Assembly (NCBI RefSeq): GCF_900101265.1
Contig: NZ_FMZS01000015.1
Coordinates: forward strand, 1-64,000
Reading direction: 5' to 3'
Source of the DNA: Massilia sp. PDC64
GTDB taxonomy: Bacteria; Pseudomonadota; Gammaproteobacteria; Burkholderiales; Burkholderiaceae_D
DNA length: 64,000 nt
Position 1 is the first letter of the stretch, and each line of letters begins with the position of its first letter. Position numbers and translations under genes: made by a program. The notes beneath the pieces are model-generated. The model searched no databases, was not told where the DNA came from, and saw only the letters and a list, made by a program, of their open reading frames with translations. This document shows positions 15,465-23,038 of the stretch, one piece after another.

Positions 15465-16511
15465 TTACTGCACGCGGCGCTCGACGGTGATCGGCTCCAC
15501 TTCGACGCGGCGGTTCGGTGCCAGGCAGGCGATCAGCTCCGAACGCTTCTTCTGGTGGCAGTCGGTCACGACCGGGTTCTGCTCGCCCTTGCCGTAGGCT
15601 TTCAGGCGGTTGCCGTCGATGCCCTTGGCGATCAGGTAGTCGCGCACGGCGTTGGCGCGACGCTCCGACAGCTTCTGGTTGTACTTGGTCGAGCCCAGGC
15701 GGTCGGTGTAGCCCGTGATGTCCACGTCGGTGATCGACGGATCGGCCTGCAGGGCGGCGGCGATGTCATCCAGCTTCGGCTGCGGCGACGACAGGGTGGC
15801 GCTGTCGAAGGCGAACAGTTCGCTGGCCGACAGGGTCACCTTCTCGAAGCGGGCCGGCGGCGGCGGCGGAGCGACCGGTGCCGGCGGCGGGGTCTCGACG
15901 ACCGGTGCCGGAGCGGGGGCCGGAGCCGGAGCCGGTGCCGGGCGCGGCGGCGGGTTGAAGGCGTAGTTCAGGCTGAACGTCGCGTACTTGGTGTTGGCGC
16001 GCGAGAAGCCGAACTTGTCGTCGTCGCGCAGGTGGGCGCGCACGTCGCGCACGTCGGCCTGCAGGGACCACTGTTCGTTCATGCTGACCTGGAAGCCGAC
16101 GCCGGCCTGGTAGTACGGCGACCAGCCGGACACGTTACGGATCGGATTGCTCTCGTGGTCGCGTTCGCCGCCGACACCGATCAGCAGGTACGGACGGAAG
16201 GTCTTGCGCGACAGCATCAGCAGGGCATCGACGCCGACGAGGGTCTGGCGGTAGTTGAAACCGTTGTCGTCGACGCGCGCCTGGGTGGCGCCAATCTGGA
16301 TATCCCACAGCGGATGCACGGCCTTACCGAACTTCAACCCGCCGCCCCAGTCCTTCTTCGAGGTCAGGAAATCATGGTCGGGCTTGATGCCGACCACCGT
16401 CGGGGCGATGTACCACGACGGATTGATGACCTCGGTGGTGTCCTGAGCCAGGGCCGTTCCGGCAGAGCACAGAATGGCGGCGGCCAGAGCGATCTTCTTC
16501 GTATTATTCAC
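15465..16511 (-). CDS. ompA: OmpA-type outer-membrane porin
   Basis: The 348-residue product has a signal peptide (ALA-Q near residue 23) and an eight-strand beta-barrel domain (about 28-185). A Pro/Ala-rich hinge (about 188-225) leads to a C-terminal OmpA domain that binds peptidoglycan (TGYTDRLGS, RRANAVRDYL, NRRVEVEP). A Cys pair (DCHQKK...IACLA) near the end can form the disulfide seen in some OmpA homologs. Abundant expression is likely: it has a strong terminator and its own long upstream region. Operator copy 6 lies 99 bp before the start. Confidence 0.92.
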   Translation of the reverse strand: MNNTKKIALAAAILCSAGTALAQDTTEVINPSWYIAPTVVGIKPDHDFLTSKKDWGGGLKFGKAVHPLWDIQIGATQARVDDNGFNYRQTLVGVDALLMLSRKTFRPYLLIGVGGERDHESNPIRNVSGWSPYYQAGVGFQVSMNEQWSLQADVRDVRAHLRDDDKFGFSRANTKYATFSLNYAFNPPPRPAPAPAPAPAPAPVVETPPPAPVAPPPPPARFEKVTLSASELFAFDSATLSSPQPKLDDIAAALQADPSITDVDITGYTDRLGSTKYNQKLSERRANAVRDYLIAKGIDGNRLKAYGKGEQNPVVTDCHQKKRSELIACLAPNRRVEVEPITVERRVQ

Positions 16512-16603
16512 AGGTAACTCCCATAAGTTGTAAAGGTACTTGACATCGCATGGCTTGCAGTGATGTTGATGTCAAGCTTACAAGTCGGCCATTTTTTGGG
16601 TCA

Positions 16604-16617
16604 GTGCGCTAGCGCAC
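16604..16617. promoter_or_regulatory. 5-4-5 palindromic operator, copy 6 (GTGCG-CTAG-CGCAC)
   Basis: The 14 bases are identical to copy 2, 13.5 kb away. The centre is 99 bp upstream of the ompA start. On the minus strand TAAGCT starts 31 bases from the centre. Outside the core the flanks (CA and CT) match less well than copies 1-4. Confidence 0.6.
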
Positions 16618-17059
16618 CTAACGGCCGGTTGTTGTGGCGATTTTACAACGTAGCCATTTATGCCATGATTGCTGTTTGTTTCAGGATGTTACGAACTGCG
16701 GGGTAATCGTCGCCTATTGCGTGTAACGTCGCCTTTCGTGGTTTCATGACGCCTTTCATTACAAGATCGTCATGTCCACGTCCGGATCGATACCGCTTCG
16801 ATTGCAAGCGGTGCAGCCGGTTCCCGTTGAGCCTCACCAATTTGTCTCGCGTCAATACGTGATCGGGTTTCTCTTGCTTTGAAGGACGAATAACTTTCAG
16901 AAATTTTTAGAAATGTTGGATGGCGCACAGACCGGGCATGGTGAGGCAGGCAATCTTGTACCCAGTTAAGCGGAACCGGCGTGTTGTCAGGTGGTCATAC
17001 ACGAATACGGCGGTCCGGGCCATACACAGAACATCGTCCTTTTCACGGAGTAGACCAAT
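16618..17059. other. AT-richer gene-free stretch
   Basis: About 440 bp with clearly lower GC than its surroundings and no convincing gene. The 65-codon minus-strand frame at 16,658-16,855 starts with TTG, lacks a ribosome binding site and encodes a low-complexity basic peptide, so I do not call it. The stretch presumably holds the promoter of the HTH-protein gene at 17,060 and may be a relic of inserted DNA. Confidence 0.5.
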
Positions 17060-17674
17060 ATGCATGCAGCGACTCACCACAATGCGGTACAAGGCGAACT
17101 CAACGCGGTGCACACTTCCAGCAACTCTGCACTGATCGAACGCGTCCCACCGCAACCGACCGAGCGCGCTCCGATTTCGCTCGCGCCGATCGAGCGGGTG
17201 CGGTCGACGTCGGCCACCCAGCGCCGTATCGAAAACATGCAGAAACTCATCGGCGAACTGCAGACCCACGAGATGCTGGCCGACGAAATCGCATGGTTCC
17301 TCAAATTCTCGCCGTCGGGCGCCCGCAAATACATCCGCGACCTGCGCGAAGCCGGCGTCATCGAACTGGCCCGCTATATCGAAGGTACCGCCACCTACCT
17401 GGGCAAGGCCGTGTACCGCATCTCGCCGGATCCGGAGCGCGTCAAGGCCTTCCTGGGCGCCATCTGCCAGCCGAAGCGCGAAGGCGCCGCCCCGCGCAAG
17501 GAGCGTCCGGGCCTGCGCGAGCAGAGCATGGCCGGCACCGGCCGCCACTTCCACATCCTGGCGGACGACACCCATTACGCGATCCGCGTCAACCGCAGCC
17601 CGGTGACCCGCGATCCGCTCGTCGCTGCACTGTTCGGCCCGGCTCCGAGCCAGGTCGCCAAAGAGCGCGCCTGA
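17060..17674 (+). CDS. Winged-helix-like DNA-binding protein, function unknown
   Basis: The 204-residue product has a disordered, Thr/Pro/Arg-rich N-terminus (residues 1-55). A helical region follows that reads like a winged helix: RRIENMQKLIGELQTHEMLADEIAWFL, then SPSGARKYIRDLREAGVIELAR (recognition helix about 92-104) and a beta wing ATYLGKAVYRIS. The C-terminus (about 150-204) is basic and ends in KERA. I infer a DNA-binding regulator; no effector domain is visible. It stands alone between a low-GC region and a strong terminator. The ribosome binding site is weak (CGGAG, about 10 bases from ATG). Confidence 0.65.
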   Translation: MHAATHHNAVQGELNAVHTSSNSALIERVPPQPTERAPISLAPIERVRSTSATQRRIENMQKLIGELQTHEMLADEIAWFLKFSPSGARKYIRDLREAGVIELARYIEGTATYLGKAVYRISPDPERVKAFLGAICQPKREGAAPRKERPGLREQSMAGTGRHFHILADDTHYAIRVNRSPVTRDPLVAALFGPAPSQVAKERA

Positions 17675-17720
17675 GCGCGCTGGCGTTGACAGGGGCGGCA
17701 GGAAACAGCCCCTGCCAGCT

Positions 17721-17759
17721 GCGCCACCCCGCCGCGAGGCCGGGTGGCGCTGTTTTTTT
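17721..17759 (+). terminator. Intrinsic terminator of the HTH-protein gene
   Basis: GCGCCACCC and GGGTGGCGC form a perfect 9-bp stem around a 12-base loop, followed by TG and seven T residues. Confidence 0.9.
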
Positions 17760-17841
17760 GCAGGATTCCAATTGAAAAGGCGACAAGCGTGCGCATATGC
17801 CGGGTGCGGCACCCCGACCGCTTACCCATCAAGGAGACTCC

Positions 17842-18600
17842 ATGCTGCCGAGTGCCGAATCGCTGGAAGGCAAACCCGTTCCCCAGGTGACGTTCAAGGC
17901 GCGCCCCAACGACCAGTGGCGCGACATCACGACCGATGAATTGTTCAAGGGCAAGACGGTCGTCGTGTTCGCCCTGCCGGGCGCCTTCACGCCCACTTGT
18001 TCATCGGCGCACCTGCCGCGCTACAACGAGCTGGCGCCCGCGTTCCGCGAGAACGGCGTCGACGAGATCGTGTGCATCTCCGTCAACGATGCCTTCGTCA
18101 TGCAGTCCTGGCAGGCCGGGCAGGAAGCGGCGAACATCACGATGATCCCCGACGGCAACGGCGACTTCACGGAAGGCATGGGCCTGCTCGTCGACAAGCG
18201 CGACCTCGGCTTCGGCAAGCGGTCCTGGCGCTATTCGATGCTCGTCAAGGACGGCATCATCGCGAAGGTGTTCATCGAGCCGGACAAGGAAGGCGATCCA
18301 TTCGAAGTCTCGGACGCCGACACCATGCTGCGCTACATCAACCCGAACGCCACGCCGCGCGAACCCGTCGTGATGTTTTCCAAACCCGGCTGCCCGTTCT
18401 GTGCGCGCGCCAAGGCCGTGCTGAAGGCGAACGGCATCGTCTTTACGGACATCCCGCAGGATGCGAAGATCACGACCAGCGTGCTGCGCGCCGTCTCCGG
18501 CGCCACCACGTGGCCGCAGGTCTTCATCGGCGGCAAGCTGGTCGGCGATGCGGAGGCGGTCGCGGCGTATTTCGCGCCGCGCGCGCAAGAGGCGCAATAA
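17842..18600 (+). CDS. Hybrid peroxiredoxin-glutaredoxin (hyPrx5)
   Basis: The 252-residue product fuses a Prx5-type peroxiredoxin (residues 1-165; peroxidatic Cys53 in PGAFTPTCSSAHLP) to a glutaredoxin domain (about 174-245; CPFC with Cys184 and Cys187, then TTWPQVFIGGKLVGD). Such hybrids reduce hydrogen peroxide and alkyl hydroperoxides with glutathione as electron donor, known from Haemophilus and others. It is cytoplasmic. CAAGGAGACTCC precedes the start at 17,842; an upstream in-frame start at 17,797 is not needed. The M90 peptidase gene follows after 21 bp. Confidence 0.95.
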   Translation: MLPSAESLEGKPVPQVTFKARPNDQWRDITTDELFKGKTVVVFALPGAFTPTCSSAHLPRYNELAPAFRENGVDEIVCISVNDAFVMQSWQAGQEAANITMIPDGNGDFTEGMGLLVDKRDLGFGKRSWRYSMLVKDGIIAKVFIEPDKEGDPFEVSDADTMLRYINPNATPREPVVMFSKPGCPFCARAKAVLKANGIVFTDIPQDAKITTSVLRAVSGATTWPQVFIGGKLVGDAEAVAAYFAPRAQEAQ

Positions 18601-18621
18601 CGCCGGTCTCTGGAGAACACG

Positions 18622-19488
18622 ATGGAAGCCGCTCTCGTCTGCGCCGTGCTCGCGCTCGGCGTGCTGCTCGCGTGGCTGCTGCCGCGCTGGCGCCTGCGCC
18701 GTGTGCTGGCGCGTCCGCTCACCGCGACCCAGCTCGGCATCATCGAGCGCAATGTCGCCCAGTACCGGGGCATGCCGCCCGACCTGCGCGCGCAGTTGCA
18801 GCGCCTCGTCAAGCAGTTCCTGCACCAGAAGACATTCGTCGGCTGCGCCGGGCTCGAGGTGACGGAAGAGATGCGCGTGACGATTGCCGCGCAGGCCTGC
18901 CTGCTGCTGCTGAACCGGCCCAGCCGCGTATACCCGGGCCTGCACGCCGTGCTCGTCTATCCCGGCGCGTTCCTCGTGCCGCGGCGCGAGCAGGACGCCG
19001 CCGGCGTCGTCACGGAAACGCGCCAGGACCTGCTGGGCGAATCGTGGGGCGACGGGCGGGTCGTCCTGTCGTGGGAACACGTGCGCCGCGCGGGCCTGGC
19101 GGCCGAGGGCACGCACAACGTCGTGCTGCACGAGTTCGCGCACCAGCTCGACAGCGAATCGGGCAGCAACAACGGCGCGCCTTTCCTCGGCAGCCCGGAG
19201 CGTTACCGGAGCTGGTCGGAAACGCTGTCGCGCGATTTCGCCCTGCTGCGGCGCGACGCGTACTGGGGCCAGCGCGACGTGCTCGATCCGTACGGCGCCA
19301 CGAATCCGGCCGAGTTCTTCGCGGTGGCGACGGAGAGTTTCTTCGAGCAGCCGCACGAGCTGGCCGCGCGCCATCCGGAACTGTATGGGGAATTCCAGTC
19401 GTATTACCGCGTGGACCCGCGCGACTGGTTCCCCGCGCCGGCACCGGAACCGGAGCACTACGGCATGGTCTACGGACAGTGGCGGTAG
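18622..19488 (+). CDS. mtfA: MtfA-type zinc peptidase (M90 family)
   Basis: The 288-residue product has an N-terminal hydrophobic segment (residues 3-21) and a zinc peptidase domain with HEFAHQLD (His170, Glu171, His174). The downstream ATNPAEFFAVATESFFEQP helix provides the conserved glutamates. In E. coli MtfA binds the glucose repressor Mlc and has aminopeptidase activity; here only the peptidase fold can be inferred. It overlaps no gene, follows the hybrid peroxiredoxin by 21 bp with GGAGAACACG upstream, and is likely co-transcribed with it. Confidence 0.92.
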   Translation: MEAALVCAVLALGVLLAWLLPRWRLRRVLARPLTATQLGIIERNVAQYRGMPPDLRAQLQRLVKQFLHQKTFVGCAGLEVTEEMRVTIAAQACLLLLNRPSRVYPGLHAVLVYPGAFLVPRREQDAAGVVTETRQDLLGESWGDGRVVLSWEHVRRAGLAAEGTHNVVLHEFAHQLDSESGSNNGAPFLGSPERYRSWSETLSRDFALLRRDAYWGQRDVLDPYGATNPAEFFAVATESFFEQPHELAARHPELYGEFQSYYRVDPRDWFPAPAPEPEHYGMVYGQWR

Positions 19489-19500
19489 CGGTTCCGCTGC

Positions 19501-19514
19501 GTGCGCTCGCGTAC
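19501..19514. promoter_or_regulatory. 5-4-5 palindromic operator, copy 7 (GTGCG-CTCG-CGTAC)
   Basis: GTGCG-CTCG-CGTAC has one mismatch between arms. It is centred 66 bp upstream of the start at 19,573. On the plus strand CATCAT starts 30 bases from the centre, matching the geometry of the other copies; the predicted transcript would start about 25 bases before the ATG. Confidence 0.5.
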
Positions 19515-19572
19515 AGAGACCGAGCCCAGCGGGAGGCATCATGGCCACACCTTTTCATGCAGGAGGCCATCC

Positions 19573-20127
19573 ATGTCCACGATCATTGCAGGGCACTTCC
19601 AACTGCAGGATGACGTCGAGCGGGCGCGCCGTGCCCTGATCGACGCCGGTTTCGCGAGCGAACGCATCAGCGGTTTCTACCTGAGCCAGCCGGGCCAGCA
19701 CGACCTGACGCCGATCGGCGGCGACAATATCCACTCGCCGGGCGCCAAGGAATCGCCGGAAGGCGTGGCCCAGGGGGCGGGCGCCGGCGCGGCCGTCGGC
19801 GTCGTCGCCGGTGCCGCGACGGCCCCCGTGACCGGGCCGCTGGGCCCCGTGGTCGGCGGCCTGTTGGGCGCCCACGTCGGCTCGCTGTTCAGCTTTTCCA
19901 AGATGAAGGATCCGGGCGAGCGCGAGGAGGGCGGCCGCGCGCCGGTGGAAAACCGTCCGGCCGGCATGCTCGTGGCCGTCGCCTTCGACGATCCCGGCCT
20001 GGAATCGCGCGCCGTCGACCTGCTGCGCGACCTGGGCGCCCACCACATCGAGCGCGCCAAAGGCAATATCGTCGATGGCGACTGGGCCGATTTCGATCCG
20101 GCGTCGCCACCCGACATCATCCACTGA
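19573..20127 (+). CDS. Glycine-rich stress-type protein with internal glycine zipper
   Basis: The 184-residue product starts with a ferredoxin-like alpha/beta fold (FQLQDDVERARRALIDAGF, about residues 8-28). A glycine/alanine zipper segment follows (about 65-110: GAGAGAAVGVVAGAAT and VGGLLGAHVGSLF). A second alpha/beta segment resembling the first comes next (MLVAVAFDDPGLESRAVDLLRDLGAHHIE). This is the layout of general-stress, YflT/DUF1269-like proteins that permute around a membrane-active hairpin. No signal peptide is visible. AGGAGG lies 6 bases before the ATG at 19,573. Operator copy 7 is upstream. Confidence 0.78.
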   Translation: MSTIIAGHFQLQDDVERARRALIDAGFASERISGFYLSQPGQHDLTPIGGDNIHSPGAKESPEGVAQGAGAGAAVGVVAGAATAPVTGPLGPVVGGLLGAHVGSLFSFSKMKDPGEREEGGRAPVENRPAGMLVAVAFDDPGLESRAVDLLRDLGAHHIERAKGNIVDGDWADFDPASPPDIIH

Positions 20128-20292
20128 TCCGCCTGACCGAATCCGCCGGTACACCGTTTACCCGGTTGCCGGCGGCCGCCTCGGCCATATTCCCCTTTGC
20201 GTTTCGTCAAGAACGGCTTTGTCCGTCGCCCTAGACTCGGTGCTTCGTGCTGCGCACCCGGCGCGGCAGGTTGATGACAGGACGACGAAACC

Positions 20293-21039
20293 ATGCACGA
20301 TAACAAAGTAGCCTTGGTGACTGGAGGAATGGGGGGACTGGGCACGGCGATCTGCCGGCGCCTGCAGGCGGAGGGGTTCCGCGTGGCGGCAACCTATTCG
20401 CCCGGCAATGCCACGCCTGACGCGTGGCTGGCCGCCCAGCGAGACGAAGGGTACCGCTTCACGACATATCGCGTCGACGTCACCGACTACGGCGACTGCG
20501 AATGGATGATGCAGAAACTGCTGGCCGAAATGGGCCGGCTCGACGTCTTGGTGAACAATGCCGGCATCACGCGCGACCGCAGCCTGCGCAAGATGACCCT
20601 GGAAGATTGGCAGGCCGTCCTCCGTGCCGATCTCGACAGCGTGTTCAACATGAGCAAGCAGGCGATCGAACCGATGATGGCACAGCAATGGGGCCGGATC
20701 ATCAACATCTCGTCCGTCAACGGCCAGCAGGGGGCCTTCGGCCAGACCAATTACTCGGCCGCGAAGGCCGGCATGCACGGCTTCACGAAAGCGCTGGCGC
20801 TCGAAATGGCGCGCCATGGCGTCACCGTGAACACGGTGTCGCCCGGCTATCTGCGCACGAAGATGGTGGAGGCCGTGCCGGCCGAGGTGATGAGCGGCAA
20901 GATCCTGCCGCAGATCCCGATGGGCCGGCTGGGCGAACCGGACGAGATCGCCGGCCTCGTCGCCTACCTCGTGTCCGAAGACGCCGGTTTCATGACGGGC
21001 GCCAATCTGGCCATCAACGGCGGCCAGCACATGTATTGA
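20293..21039 (+). CDS. phaB: SDR family acetoacetyl-CoA reductase (PhaB-like)
   Basis: The 248-residue protein is a classical short-chain dehydrogenase: NADP-binding TGGMGGLG (10-17), NNAG (88-91), catalytic Ser141 and YxxxK at Tyr154/Lys158, and the C-terminal LAINGGQHMY. The GQTNYSAAKAGMHGFTKALA run and the final GGQHM are characteristic of PhaB, which makes (R)-3-hydroxybutyryl-CoA for polyhydroxybutyrate. No other pha gene is adjacent, so 3-oxoacyl-ACP reductase (FabG) is the alternative. The start follows a weak AGGACGACGAAACC site. Confidence 0.88.
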   Translation: MHDNKVALVTGGMGGLGTAICRRLQAEGFRVAATYSPGNATPDAWLAAQRDEGYRFTTYRVDVTDYGDCEWMMQKLLAEMGRLDVLVNNAGITRDRSLRKMTLEDWQAVLRADLDSVFNMSKQAIEPMMAQQWGRIINISSVNGQQGAFGQTNYSAAKAGMHGFTKALALEMARHGVTVNTVSPGYLRTKMVEAVPAEVMSGKILPQIPMGRLGEPDEIAGLVAYLVSEDAGFMTGANLAINGGQHMY

Positions 21040-21041
21040 CC

Positions 21042-21398
21042 CTAGCGTCGCTCGGCCCGCGTCTGGCAATCGATGCACAGGCGCGCTTCGGGCCGGGCCA
21101 GCAGCCGCGATGCGCCGATCGGCTGGCCGCATTCCTCGCAATAGCCGTAGCTGCCGTCTTCCATCCTGGCCAGCGCTTGCCGCAGCTGGCGCATCTCGGC
21201 CGAATGATGGCCGGCCGCTTCGCGCGACAAATCGTTCAGCAGGCGGACGGTGGCGCGGTCCAGCGGCGACGTCTCCACCTCGTCCACCGGCAATTCTCCC
21301 GCGTCCGGGCGCGGTTCCTCGACGCGGGACAGCGCCTCCAGGCGTTGCTCGAGCATGGTCTTGAGCAGCGCCAGCTGCTCGGGTGTCAGGGTCTCCAT
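21042..21398 (-). CDS. DksA/TraR-type C4 zinc-finger protein
   Basis: The 118-residue product has an acidic helical hairpin (residues 5-80) and a C-terminal four-cysteine zinc finger (Cys87, Cys90, Cys108, Cys111 in YCEECG and LCIDCQ). This is the DksA/TraR fold, which acts in the RNA polymerase secondary channel. The DxxDxA tip motif of DksA is not clearly present, so a ppGpp-DksA role is uncertain. The gene starts 2 bases after the stop of a 19-codon leader ORF and has almost no ribosome binding site of its own, which suggests translational coupling. Confidence 0.85.
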   Translation of the reverse strand: METLTPEQLALLKTMLEQRLEALSRVEEPRPDAGELPVDEVETSPLDRATVRLLNDLSREAAGHHSAEMRQLRQALARMEDGSYGYCEECGQPIGASRLLARPEARLCIDCQTRAERR

Positions 21399-21400
21399 GG

Positions 21401-21460
21401 TCAAACGACAGGAAAGGCGTGACGACAGGCGCCGGCGTCGGCGTGAAGATTGGCTTTCAT
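21401..21460 (-). CDS. 19-residue leader peptide ORF upstream of the DksA-like gene
   Basis: ATG at 21,460 is preceded by GAGGGGACATCC, a far better ribosome binding site than that of the DksA-like gene. The encoded peptide is MKANLHADAGACRHAFPVV, ending in TGA two bases before the next ATG. Length, spacing and the poor site downstream fit a coupled leader peptide. No codon run typical of an amino-acid attenuator is present. It could also be an unimportant short frame. Confidence 0.5.
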   Translation of the reverse strand: MKANLHADAGACRHAFPVV

Positions 21461-21555
21461 GGATGTCCCCTCGTTCGTGTCATGGATGCCGTGCGGCGGC
21501 AATTTCAGTGTAGCGCGGAACGAGGGGCGTGGATACCGCCGCACGGCGGCCGCGT

Positions 21556-22089
21556 TCAGGCGGAGGAGGCGGGCAGGGACGGGGCGTTGTCGATGGCGAC
21601 GATGTCGAGCTGGGTCTTGAGCCCTTCCACCGCCGCGAGGATGGGCACGACCTGGCCCGTGCTGGCGGCCGCGGCCAGCCCCAGCAGGCGCGCGACGAGC
21701 GTGATCCCGTCGCCGATGCGGGTGATGCGCTTGATCTTGTCGGCCGCGTCCACCGTCAGCCGGATCAGGTGCGCCTGCGGCTGGCCCAGCGACGACACGA
21801 TGCATGCCGCCGCCTCCGCATACAGGCGGTTGGCGCGCTGGCGCAATTCCATCTCCGCATTCAACAGGGCGCGGGCGGCCATCTGCTCCGGTTCCGGCAC
21901 GTCCTGGCCCTGGTGGCGGCGGATGTCGCGCATGACGCGCTGGTGGATGCTGTCCGCGCACTCCGACAGCTTGTCGGCCAGTTCCTCGACCTGGTGCGCC
22001 GTCGACAGGGCCTCGGCCGGACTCGGCGGCGGCGCCTTCGCGGGCTCTTGTTTCGCGCCGTCCAGTTTCAATTTATCGTCGTTTGCCAT
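21556..22089 (-). CDS. Helical cytoplasmic protein of unknown function
   Basis: The 177-residue product has a Lys/Pro-rich N-terminus (residues 1-25) and then a mostly helical body: STAHQVEELADKLSECADSIHQRVMRDIRR, MAARALLNAEMELRQRANRLY, and ITRIGDGITLVARLLGLAAAASTG toward the end. No signal peptide, catalytic motif or named domain was recognised. It lies 17 bp after the lipoprotein gene at 22,107 on the same strand, so the two are probably one operon and may work together across the membrane. Confidence 0.7.
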   Translation of the reverse strand: MANDDKLKLDGAKQEPAKAPPPSPAEALSTAHQVEELADKLSECADSIHQRVMRDIRRHQGQDVPEPEQMAARALLNAEMELRQRANRLYAEAAACIVSSLGQPQAHLIRLTVDAADKIKRITRIGDGITLVARLLGLAAAASTGQVVPILAAVEGLKTQLDIVAIDNAPSLPASSA

Positions 22090-22106
22090 GTTCTCTCCTC
22101 AAGCGC

Positions 22107-22958
22107 TCAATCGGACAGGGCGTCGCGCAGTTTCGTCAGGTCGCGGGCATAGGTGGCCAGAAGCTTGCGTACTTCGTCGCCGTGCAGGTTATTGAGGTTT
22201 TCGCGCAGTTTCTGATGGCCGAGGGCGACCTTCGTCAAACCCTGCAAGGCCAGGTCGTAGCGTTTGTCGACCAGCTTGTATTCCGTCGACTTGTTGAGAT
22301 AGTGGACCTTGGCCAGGGTCACGAGCATGCGGTCCGATGTCTTGGTGGAGAAGGGGATTTCGACGTCGAAGATGCCGAGCACGGTCTTCTTTTCGTTGTC
22401 GTTGGTCTTGGCGTACAGGCGGGTCAGTTCGATCATGGCCTCCAGCAAGACCTGCACGTCGGCATCGCCGTCGCGCACCATCGTCTCGACGCTGCGATTC
22501 TGGTAGCCGGACGCGATCACCCGCGTCAGCAGCCGCGTCAGGCCCGTGTACGCGGCGATCTGGCGCTGCTGCAGGCCGGATTCCGCATTCGCCTTCAGAC
22601 CATTGCCGAGGTCGTCGATGCGGTCGGACAAGTCGTAGCGTGCATCGCCGGCCAGCACGCTCAGCGTCTGCATGTACAGCACGACGGTCTTCTGGATGCT
22701 GACGAAGTCGTCGTACACGGCACGCCGGCGCGCATCGTTTTCTTTCGCGATGCGGTCGGCCGCGGGCGACAGATATGGTTGTTCGCGCTCGTAGGTATCG
22801 CGGTAGCGGCGCGACAGTTCGCCATAGCCGCCCAGTCGGGCCGAGGCGTCGGCGAATTGCCGCACCTCCGCCAGGCTCACCGGGCCGGTACTGGCACAGC
22901 CGCCGAGCACCAGGCTGGCGGCAAGGACGAAACAGGATAGGCAGCGTCGCAGGTCCAT
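22107..22958 (-). CDS. Helical lipoprotein of unknown function
   Basis: The 283-residue product has a lipoprotein signal (lipobox LGGC, Cys about residue 21) and an all-helical periplasmic domain. Recurring stretches include SLAEVRQFADASARLGGY, DDFVSIQKTVVLYMQTLSVLAGD and GLTKVALGHQKLRENL. The pattern suggests a long alpha-helical bundle, but I cannot name a family. It is upstream of and 17 bp from the cytoplasmic helical protein gene. The start follows AAAGGACCC. Confidence 0.75.
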   Translation of the reverse strand: MDLRRCLSCFVLAASLVLGGCASTGPVSLAEVRQFADASARLGGYGELSRRYRDTYEREQPYLSPAADRIAKENDARRRAVYDDFVSIQKTVVLYMQTLSVLAGDARYDLSDRIDDLGNGLKANAESGLQQRQIAAYTGLTRLLTRVIASGYQNRSVETMVRDGDADVQVLLEAMIELTRLYAKTNDNEKKTVLGIFDVEIPFSTKTSDRMLVTLAKVHYLNKSTEYKLVDKRYDLALQGLTKVALGHQKLRENLNNLHGDEVRKLLATYARDLTKLRDALSD

Positions 22959-23038
22959 GGGTCCTTTCTGGACGGCAAAAGGCCGGCCCGAAAAGTCCTC
23001 ATTCTTTCAAACCTGCGCCGCTTCGTTATTGCCGGTGA

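Noticed and set aside
16658..16855. A 65-codon minus-strand frame in the AT-rich gap
   Set aside because: TTG start, no ribosome binding site, basic low-information peptide; not supported as a gene.
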